Of a stretch of DNA of 8,689 bases, positions 1 through 5,565 are shown piece after piece. Position numbers and translations under genes: made by a program. The notes under the pieces are model-generated. The model was not told the DNA's origin. It was given only the letters and a program-made list of their open reading frames with translations, and did not search any database. The stretch is from an uncultured Mycoplasmatota bacterium (GTDB lineage: Bacteria; Bacillota_I; Bacilli_A; RF39; UBA660), in NCBI GenBank assembly GCA_900551925.1, contig URXR01000050.1, positions 1 to 8,689 of the forward strand, written 5' to 3'. The first letter of the stretch is position 1; every line of letters begins with the position of its first letter.

Positions 1-68
1 TATCGGAATCTTTTTTATTAATGATAAGGTATCTTTTTAAAAAAGGATTAACAAATTACCAAAAAATA

Positions 69-97
69 TTGACAAATCAAAATCAAAATGATATATT
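69..97 (+). promoter_or_regulatory. Sigma-A-type promoter of the str operon
   Basis: TTGACA at 69-74 is a perfect -35 element. A 17-base spacer separates it from TATATT at 92-97, a 5/6 match to the -10 consensus. Transcription would start near 104, leaving a leader of roughly 85-90 nt before rpsL. No other good promoter lies nearer the gene. The strength fits a ribosomal protein operon. Not experimentally shown. Confidence 0.8.
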
Positions 98-115
98 ACT
101 ATCGTTGAATTTTAT

Positions 116-138
116 TTAGGTTTACTAGCTAAACCTAA
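116..138 (+). promoter_or_regulatory. Hairpin in the str operon leader, possible regulatory element
   Basis: TTAGGTTT at 116-123 pairs perfectly with AAACCTAA at 131-138. A124-T130 can add one pair, leaving the five-base loop CTAGC. No T-run follows, so it is not a terminator. A weaker stem, TACAC 158-162 with GTGTA 173-177, sits just before the rpsL ribosome binding site. Ribosomal protein leaders are often autoregulatory, but I recognise no known binding motif here, so the function is inference. Confidence 0.45.
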
Positions 139-190
139 TAAAAATTAAGAAAAATGATACACCTGGATATGTGTGTAGAAAGGAGAAGTT

Positions 191-601
191 ATGCCAACTA
201 TAAATCAATTAGTAAGAAAGAAAAGAAAAGACAAAGTTAGAAAATCTAAATCTCCAGTTCTTGGAGTAAGAATGAATACTTTAAAAAAGAAACAAGTAGA
301 AACTCCATCACCACAAAAACGTGGAGTTTGTATTCGTGTAGCAACTAAAACACCAAAGAAACCAAACTCAGCTTTAAGAAAATATGCTCGTGTTAGATTA
401 TCTAATGGTAAAGAAGTAGATGCTTATATTCCTGGAGAAGGACACAACTTACAAGAACACAGCGTTGTCTTAATTCGTGGCGGACGTGTTAAAGATTTAA
501 TCGGTGTACGTTATCATATTGTTCGTGGAACTATGGATACTCAAGGCGTTAAAGACCGTAAACAAGCTCGTTCAAAATATGGAACTAAAAAAGGAAAGTA
601 A
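191..601 (+). CDS. rpsL: 30S ribosomal protein S12
   Basis: S12 is a small-subunit protein at the decoding centre that helps monitor codon-anticodon pairing. The 136-residue product is the long form with an insertion around residues 20-38, as in many Firmicutes and Mollicutes; E. coli S12 has 124. The signature TPKKPNSALRK (54-64) and the GEGHNLQEHSVVLIRGGRVKD region (82-102) are intact. By alignment to E. coli S12, Lys56 and Lys101 match the streptomycin-contact lysines K43 and K88 (Met counted), and Asp102 matches the Asp thiomethylated by RimO in E. coli. The usual KDLPGVRYH motif reads KDLIGVRYH: the near-invariant Pro is Ile104. The start is fixed by AAAGGAG at 179-185, five bases before ATG. 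It is the first gene of the rpsL-rpsG-fusA-tuf operon. Confidence 0.98.
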   Translation: MPTINQLVRKKRKDKVRKSKSPVLGVRMNTLKKKQVETPSPQKRGVCIRVATKTPKKPNSALRKYARVRLSNGKEVDAYIPGEGHNLQEHSVVLIRGGRVKDLIGVRYHIVRGTMDTQGVKDRKQARSKYGTKKGK

Positions 602-624
602 AAAAATATAAAGGAGGATAAAAT

Positions 625-1092
625 ATGCGTAAAAGAAGAGCCGAAAAAAGAGATGTTTTACCAGATCCTATATATAATTCAAAAGTTGTTACTAAATTAA
701 TAAACTCTATGATGATTGATGGAAAAAAAGGTAAAGCTGAAAAAATACTTTATACTGCATTCGATATGATAAAAGAAAAAACAAAACAAGAGCCAATGGA
801 AGTATTTAACAAAGCTCTTGAAAATATAAAACCAGCTTTAGAAGTTAAATCTCGTCGTGTTGGGGGTTCTAACTATCAAGTACCAATCGAAGTTTCCGCT
901 GAAAGAAGCCAAACTTTAGGACTTAGATGGTTAATAAATTATGCTAGATTACGTGGTGGTCATAGCATGGCTGAAAATCTAGCCAATGAAATAATTGATG
1001 CATCAAATAATACTGGTGCAGCAGTTAAAAAACGTGAAGATACCCATAGAATGGCTGAAGCCAATAAAGCTTTTGCCCATTATAAATGGTAG
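625..1092 (+). CDS. rpsG: 30S ribosomal protein S7
   Basis: S7 binds the 3' major domain of 16S rRNA, starts assembly of the 30S head and contacts tRNA in the E site. The 155-residue product has the usual length for Firmicutes (156 in B. subtilis). It starts with the family hallmark MRKRRAEKRDVLPDPIYNS and carries the conserved stretches VGGSNYQVPIEV and LRWL, then the C-terminal KKREDTHRMAEANKAFAHYKW. AAGGAGGA at 611-618 lies seven bases before ATG. Only 23 bases separate it from rpsL and 15 from fusA, so it is cotranscribed. In E. coli S7 represses its operon by binding the rpsL-rpsG spacer; this spacer is too short for such a structure, so that mode of control is unlikely here. The stop codon is TAG, while the other genes use TAA. 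Confidence 0.98.
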   Translation: MRKRRAEKRDVLPDPIYNSKVVTKLINSMMIDGKKGKAEKILYTAFDMIKEKTKQEPMEVFNKALENIKPALEVKSRRVGGSNYQVPIEVSAERSQTLGLRWLINYARLRGGHSMAENLANEIIDASNNTGAAVKKREDTHRMAEANKAFAHYKW

Positions 1093-1107
1093 GAAAGGAA
1101 ATAAAAT

Positions 1108-3177
1108 ATGGCAAGAGAAACTAGTTTAGATAAAACCAGAAATTTTGGAATTATGGCTCATATTGATGCCGGTAAAACAACTGCAACAGAACGTATTTTA
1201 TTCCATACAAAAAAAATCCATAAAATTGGTGAAACTCATGATGGAGCTTCTCAAATGGACTGGATGGAACAAGAAAAAGAACGTGGAATTACAATTACCA
1301 GTGCTGCAACTACTGCTTACTGGAAAGGTTATAGATATAATATCATCGATACCCCAGGACACGTAGACTTTACTGTTGAAGTACAACGTAGTCTAAGAGT
1401 ACTAGATGGAGCAGTATTATTATTAGATTCAAATGCTGGTGTAGAACCACAAAGTGAAACTGTATGGAGACAAGCTAATGAATATCATGTTCCTAGAATT
1501 ATTTTCTCTAATAAAATGGATAAATTAGGAGCAGATTTCTACATGAGCTTACAAAGCGTTAAAGATAGACTTGGAGCAAACACTGCTGCAATAGAGCTTC
1601 CAATCGGAGCTGAAAATGAATTTGATGGAATTATTGATTTAATTACTTTAAAAGCATATCACTACGATGGTGGAGCAGAAGAGAATCCTGAAGAAATCGC
1701 TATTCCAGACGATATGAAAGATAAAGTTGAAGAATATAGAACCATTATGCTTGAAGCTATCGCTGAATATGATGATGAATTAATGGAAAAATATCTTGAA
1801 GGAGAAGAAATATCTGTTGAATTAATCAAACGTGCTATTAGAACTGGAGTATTAAAAGCTGAATTCTTCCCATTCATGTGTGGAACAGCTCTTGGTAATA
1901 AAGGAGTAAAATTACTTCTTGATGCTGTAATTAATTACTTACCATCACCATTAGATATTCCAGCTATTAAAGGAACAAACTCTAAGGGAGAAGAAGATGA
2001 AAGACATCCGTCTGATAACGAACCATTTAGTGCCTTAGCCTTTAAAGTTATGACAGATCCATTCGTTGGACGTTTAACATTCTTTAGAGTTTATTCAGGA
2101 AAACTTTCTAGTGGTTCATATGTATTAAATAGTACTAAAAGCACTAAAGAAAGAATTGGACGTATTCTTCAAATGCACGCTAATGATAGAACTGAAATAT
2201 CAGAAGTCTTCACTGGTGACATCGCTGCAGCAGTAGGACTTAAAAATACCACAACTGGAGATACTTTATGTGATGAAAAGAAACCAATTATTCTTGAATC
2301 AATCGAAGTGCCAGATCCAGTTATTGAACTTGCTATTGAACCAAAATCAAAAGCTGATCAAGATAAAATGGCTATAGCATTACAAAAATTAGCCGAAGAA
2401 GATCCAACTTTCAGAGTTCATACTGAAGTTGAAACAGGTCAAACTATAATCGCCGGTATCGGAGAACTTCACTTAGATGTTCTAGTTGATCGTATGAAAA
2501 GAGAATTCCATGTTGAAGCTAACGTTGGAAAACCACAAGTAGCTTATCGTGAAACAATCACTCAAGCAGGTGAATGTGAAGGTAAATACATTAAACAATC
2601 TGGTGGACGTGGACAATATGGACATGTTTGGATTAAATTTGAACCAAATCATGATAAAGGTTATGAATTTGTTGATCAAATAGTTGGTGGGGTAGTACCT
2701 CGTGAATATATTCCAGTAGTAGATAAAGGACTTCAAGAAGCTCTTCAAACTGGAGTACTAGCAGGATTCCCAATGATCGATGTTAAAGCAACACTTTATG
2801 ATGGTTCATATCACGATGTAGACTCAAGTGAAATGGCCTTTAAAGTAGCAGCTTCACTAGCATTAAAAGAAGCTAAAAACAAATGTAAACCAGTTATCCT
2901 AGAACCAATCATGAAAGTAGACATCGTTGTACCAGAAGAATATTTTGGTAACGTTATGGGAGACATAACTGGAAGAAGAGGAAAACCTCTTTCTCAAGAA
3001 TCACGTGGAAACTCAATTAAGTTTTCCGCAATGGTACCACTTTCAGAAATGTTTGGTTATGCAACAAGCATAAGATCAAACACTCAAGGACGTGGAACCT
3101 TCCAAATGGTACCTGATCATTATGAAGAAGTACCAAAAAGTATTGCCGAAGAAATTATCAAAAAAAGTGGCAATTAA
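1108..3177 (+). CDS. fusA: Elongation factor G (translocase GTPase)
   Basis: EF-G uses GTP to move tRNAs and mRNA through the ribosome and, with RRF, splits post-termination ribosomes. The 689-residue protein is full length (B. subtilis 692). The GTPase motifs are complete: P-loop AHIDAGKTT (17-25), switch I region with ERGITITSAATT, DTPGHVDF (81-88, with His85) and NKMDK (135-139). Domain II follows from about residue 310 (FSALAFKVMTDPFVGRLTF), domain III with GELHLDV, and domain IV with GGRGQYGHVWIKFEP and the decoding-site loop around HDVDSSEMAFK. Domain V ends the protein (PIMKVDIVVPEEYFGNVMGD). AAGGAAA before ATG is an adequate ribosome binding site. The start 15 bases after rpsG suggests coupled translation. 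I see no truncation or odd residue. Confidence 0.98.
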   Translation: MARETSLDKTRNFGIMAHIDAGKTTATERILFHTKKIHKIGETHDGASQMDWMEQEKERGITITSAATTAYWKGYRYNIIDTPGHVDFTVEVQRSLRVLDGAVLLLDSNAGVEPQSETVWRQANEYHVPRIIFSNKMDKLGADFYMSLQSVKDRLGANTAAIELPIGAENEFDGIIDLITLKAYHYDGGAEENPEEIAIPDDMKDKVEEYRTIMLEAIAEYDDELMEKYLEGEEISVELIKRAIRTGVLKAEFFPFMCGTALGNKGVKLLLDAVINYLPSPLDIPAIKGTNSKGEEDERHPSDNEPFSALAFKVMTDPFVGRLTFFRVYSGKLSSGSYVLNSTKSTKERIGRILQMHANDRTEISEVFTGDIAAAVGLKNTTTGDTLCDEKKPIILESIEVPDPVIELAIEPKSKADQDKMAIALQKLAEEDPTFRVHTEVETGQTIIAGIGELHLDVLVDRMKREFHVEANVGKPQVAYRETITQAGECEGKYIKQSGGRGQYGHVWIKFEPNHDKGYEFVDQIVGGVVPREYIPVVDKGLQEALQTGVLAGFPMIDVKATLYDGSYHDVDSSEMAFKVAASLALKEAKNKCKPVILEPIMKVDIVVPEEYFGNVMGDITGRRGKPLSQESRGNSIKFSAMVPLSEMFGYATSIRSNTQGRGTFQMVPDHYEEVPKSIAEEIIKKSGN

Positions 3178-3198
3178 TTAAAAAAATGGTATAAACAG

Positions 3199-3227
3199 TT
3201 GAAAAAATTTCAATTGTTAGGTACAAT
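3199..3227 (+). promoter_or_regulatory. Internal promoter for tuf
   Basis: TTGAAA at 3199-3204, a 17-base spacer and TACAAT at 3222-3227 (5/6 matches at both elements) lie in the 84-base fusA-tuf gap. Transcription would start near 3234, just before the AAGGAGG of tuf. This would let EF-Tu be made in excess over EF-G, which is usual in bacteria. The -35 element overlaps an inverted repeat, CAGTTGAAA 3196-3204 against TTTCAATTG 3208-3216, which could be chance in AT-rich DNA. Confidence 0.65.
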
Positions 3228-3261
3228 AAAATAGAAATAAAAAAAGGAGGAAATTGTTAAT

Positions 3262-4452
3262 ATGGCAAAAGAAAAATTTAACCGTAATAAACCACACGTT
3301 AATATTGGTACAATTGGTCACGTAGACCACGGTAAAACAACCTTAACTGCTGCAATTACTAAAGTTTTAGCAGAACAAGGAGGAACAGCAAATAAATTCG
3401 TAGACTATGCAAACATTGATAAAGCACCAGAAGAAAGAGAACGTGGTATTACAATCAATACTGCACACGTTGAGTATGAAACTGAAAAACGTCATTATGC
3501 TCACGTAGACTGTCCAGGGCATGCTGACTATGTTAAAAACATGATCACTGGAGCAGCTCAAATGGATGGAGCTATTCTAGTAATCGCAGCTACAGATGGT
3601 CCAATGGCTCAAACAAGAGAACACATCTTACTATCACGTCAAGTTGGAGTACCTAGAATGGTAGTATTCTTAAACAAATGTGATATGGTAGATGATCCAG
3701 AACTACTTGAATTAGTAGAAATGGAAGTTAGAGACCTACTTAATGAATATGGATTTGAAGGAGATGAAACTCCAATCATCACAGGTTCTGCACTTAAAGC
3801 TCTTGAAGGAGATCCTAAGTATGTTGAAAAAATTAAAGAACTTATGGATGCTGTTGATGAATGGATTCCAACACCTGAACGTGATACTGAAAAACCATTC
3901 TTAATGAGTATTGAAGATGTATTCACAATTACAGGACGTGGAACTGTTGTTACAGGACGTGTTGAACGTGGTAAATTAAATCTTAACGACGAAGTTGAAA
4001 TCGTTGGTATTAAACCAACTAAGAAAACAGTTGTTACAGGAATTGAAATGTTCAAAAAATCTTTAGACTATGCTGAAGCTGGAGATAACGCTGGAGTATT
4101 ACTTCGTGGAATCTCTAGAGAAGAAGTTGAACGTGGACAAGTATTAGCTAAACCAGGTTCAGTTACTCCTCATAAAAAATTCAAAGCTGAAGTATATGTA
4201 TTATCTAAAGAAGAAGGTGGACGTCATACTCCATTCTTCGCAAACTACCGTCCTCAATTCTACTTTAGAACAACAGATGTTACTGGAGTAATCGAATTAC
4301 CTGAAGGTGTTGAAATGGTTATGCCTGGTGACAATGTTAACATGACTGTAGAATTAATTCACCCAATTGCTATCGAAAACGGAACTCAATTCTCAATCCG
4401 TGAAGGTGGTAGAACAGTTGGAGCAGGTGTAGTTTCAGAAGTTATTGAATAA
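3262..4452 (+). CDS. tuf: Elongation factor Tu
   Basis: EF-Tu carries aminoacyl-tRNA to the ribosomal A site as a GTP complex. The 396-residue length is standard. Motifs seen: P-loop GHVDHGKT (19-26), switch I APEERERGITIN (from 55), DCPGH with catalytic His87 (83-87), and NKCD (138-141). Domain II starts near residue 210 (KPFLMSIEDVFTITGRGTVVTGRVERG) and domain III near 300. Domain III includes GGRHTPFFANYRPQFYFRTTDVTG and the terminal FSIREGGRTVGAGVVSEVIE, both typical. The perfect AAGGAGG at 3244-3250 lies 11 bases before ATG. As last gene of the str operon with its own promoter and a strong terminator, it can be made both on the long transcript and alone. Whether a second tuf copy exists cannot be judged from this window. 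Confidence 0.98.
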   Translation: MAKEKFNRNKPHVNIGTIGHVDHGKTTLTAAITKVLAEQGGTANKFVDYANIDKAPEERERGITINTAHVEYETEKRHYAHVDCPGHADYVKNMITGAAQMDGAILVIAATDGPMAQTREHILLSRQVGVPRMVVFLNKCDMVDDPELLELVEMEVRDLLNEYGFEGDETPIITGSALKALEGDPKYVEKIKELMDAVDEWIPTPERDTEKPFLMSIEDVFTITGRGTVVTGRVERGKLNLNDEVEIVGIKPTKKTVVTGIEMFKKSLDYAEAGDNAGVLLRGISREEVERGQVLAKPGSVTPHKKFKAEVYVLSKEEGGRHTPFFANYRPQFYFRTTDVTGVIELPEGVEMVMPGDNVNMTVELIHPIAIENGTQFSIREGGRTVGAGVVSEVIE

Positions 4453-4458
4453 TATAAT

Positions 4459-4484
4459 AAAAAGACGATTTATTCGTCTTTTTT
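4459..4484 (+). terminator. Intrinsic terminator of the str operon
   Basis: AGACGA at 4463-4468 pairs with TCGTCT at 4474-4479 around the loop TTTAT. Flanking A and T runs extend the stem, and the T tract runs to 4484. It starts six bases after the tuf stop codon. Confidence 0.9.
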
Positions 4485-4495
4485 CTATGGAAAAC

Positions 4496-4524
4496 TTTAA
4501 AAGTCCTAAAAATAGTAGTATAAT
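4496..4524 (+). promoter_or_regulatory. Promoter of the RNB-like gene
   Basis: TATAAT at 4519-4524 is a perfect -10 element. TTTAAA at 4496-4501, 17 bases upstream, matches the -35 consensus at four of six positions. It lies after the str terminator and before the AAGGTGAT ribosome binding site at 4541-4548, so the degenerate RNB gene looks independently transcribed. Confidence 0.6.
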
Positions 4525-4552
4525 ATAACAAAAAATTAAAAAGGTGATACAT

Positions 4553-5197
4553 ATGGAAAATCAAATAATCGAAATGGAGGCCCCAAAAGATAAAATCTTA
4601 ACAATATCTAGAAAAGAAAATATTTATGATAATATGGGTATAAGTATAGAAATATTACCTAATAACAATTATTTATTAGGAATTCATGAAATAGATTTAG
4701 ATCTTTATCAACAACCAAATAGAACTAATTATAAACTAGAAGAAATTATAAATACCTCTGTTTTTCCCATTTTCGTAGCGCCAACTAAAAACTACTATTT
4801 AACTCCGGGAGTAGGATATATCGGTATCTCTACTAAAACTGAAATAGATAAAGAAGGAAATATAATCGAAAGCGAAACCAAAAGAAACATAATAGAACTA
4901 GAAGAAAACCTATCTTATGATAATGTAAATAAAATATTAAAAAATAAGCCAGTTCCTGAAAAATATGAATCTTATATTCATATGATAGAGAACTTAAAAG
5001 AATTAGTAGAAGTCTATAATAGAAAAAATAATAGATATAATTTCTTCACTGCACCAAATGAAATCGAAATAATTAAAAAAGAAGATTACTATGAAGCTAA
5101 TATACCTTATACAAGTCCAGCTTATAAATTATTAGCAGAACTTTACGAAATACCTTTTGAAGCTGAAAAAAAACTAAAAATTAGACAAAAAACTTAA
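4553..5197 (+). CDS. Truncated, catalytically dead RNase R-like (RNB domain) protein
   Basis: This 214-residue protein aligns by eye with the catalytic RNB domain of the RNase R encoded downstream. Residues 19-71 match RNase R 235-287 without gaps (ISIEI then NYLLGIH against ISIEI then NYILGVH). Residues 92-129 match 316-353 (13 of 38 identical, ending NVNKIL in both). Residues 130-172 match the following helix and beta-strand up to about 398. The four metal-binding Asp of RNase R (D235, D241, D243, D244) are Ser19, Tyr25, Asn27 and Met28; the active-site Tyr287 is Phe71. Eight residues around the LSNGICSL motif are deleted. The HTH, cold-shock, FTSPIRRYPD and S1 parts are absent. It therefore should not degrade RNA; RNA binding or partner binding is possible but unproven. 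The ATG at 4553 is preferred over GTG at 4544 because AAGGTGAT (4541-4548) overlaps the latter. The intact reading frame with promoter and RBS argues for a real gene; an uninterrupted fossil is the alternative. Confidence 0.8.
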   Translation: MENQIIEMEAPKDKILTISRKENIYDNMGISIEILPNNNYLLGIHEIDLDLYQQPNRTNYKLEEIINTSVFPIFVAPTKNYYLTPGVGYIGISTKTEIDKEGNIIESETKRNIIELEENLSYDNVNKILKNKPVPEKYESYIHMIENLKELVEVYNRKNNRYNFFTAPNEIEIIKKEDYYEANIPYTSPAYKLLAELYEIPFEAEKKLKIRQKT

Positions 5198-5224
5198 AGT
5201 TACACTAATAATTAAAGAAAATAT

Positions 5225-5253
5225 TTGATTTTCTATACTAGTTATGGTAAACT
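5225..5253 (+). promoter_or_regulatory. Candidate promoter of secG
   Basis: TTGATT at 5225-5230, a 17-base spacer and TAAACT at 5248-5253 (4/6) are preceded by TGG, forming an extended -10 element. It sits in the 84-base gap before secG. No terminator is visible after the upstream RNB-like gene, so read-through from 4519 is also possible. Confidence 0.45.
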
Positions 5254-5281
5254 ACATATAGTTATTAACAAGGAGGCTTAT

Positions 5282-5506
5282 ATGGAAATAGTTAACATTG
5301 GCTTATTAGTCCTTTGTGCCATTATAATAGCACTAGTTTTACTTCAAAGTAGTAAAGCAGGAGATGCTGGCAATGTCCTATCGGGCGGCACAAGTGATTT
5401 ATTTAAAAATAGAAAAGAAAGAGGATCAGAATTAGTAATAAGTAGATTAACTCTAATCCTTGGACTAGTTTTTGTAGTAACATGTTTTATAATTACATTC
5501 ATTTAA
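5282..5506 (+). CDS. secG: Preprotein translocase subunit SecG
   Basis: SecG is a small membrane protein that assists SecYE and SecA in protein export. The 74-residue length is normal. Two hydrophobic segments, about residues 4-21 (IVNIGLLVLCAIIIALVL) and 52-73 (ISRLTLILGLVFVVTCFIIT), flank the typical cytoplasmic loop with LLQSSKAGDAGNVLSGG and DLFKNRKERG. The start at 5282 is chosen because a perfect AAGGAGG lies at 5270-5276, five bases upstream; an in-frame start at 5225 would add 19 residues unlike the family. In Bacillus secG also lies near rnr, smpB and ssrA, which supports the call. The yvaK-type carboxylesterase gene found between secG and rnr in B. subtilis is missing here. Confidence 0.93.
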   Translation: MEIVNIGLLVLCAIIIALVLLQSSKAGDAGNVLSGGTSDLFKNRKERGSELVISRLTLILGLVFVVTCFIITFI

Positions 5507-5532
5507 AAGATATAGACAATATCTTTTTTTTT
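5505..5532 (+). terminator. Intrinsic terminator after secG
   Basis: AAAAGATAT at 5505-5513 pairs with ATATCTTTT at 5519-5527 around the loop AGACA, and the T tract runs to 5532. The stem begins inside the secG stop codon. The stem is AT-rich, so termination may be partial; rnr has no clear promoter of its own and may depend on read-through. Confidence 0.8.
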
Positions 5533-5565
5533 ATTAATGTGATATTATATTAATAGGTGATAAAA

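Noticed and set aside
1..60. T tract at 11-16 as the tail of an upstream terminator, and the weak AT inverted repeat around 30-50
   Set aside because: Any stem would lie mostly outside the window, and the AT-only pairing is expected by chance in this base composition.
1198..1386. Minus-strand and other-frame open frames inside fusA and tuf (also 1145-1366, 1662-1877, 2482-2748, 3367-3561, 3639-4055)
   Set aside because: They lie fully within strongly conserved genes, lack ribosome binding sites and look like no protein family.
4544..4552. GTG start for the RNB-like gene, and likewise GTG at 5557 for rnr
   Set aside because: Both GTG codons lie inside the AGGTGAT ribosome binding site; the ATG codons at 4553 and 5566 have proper spacing.
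5104..5126. PYTSPAY in the RNB-like protein as a remnant of the FTSPIRRYP catalytic motif of RNase R
   Set aside because: Only Thr-Ser-Pro matches. A near-gapless alignment places this segment before the KLIESFMLAANE helix instead, so the match is probably chance.
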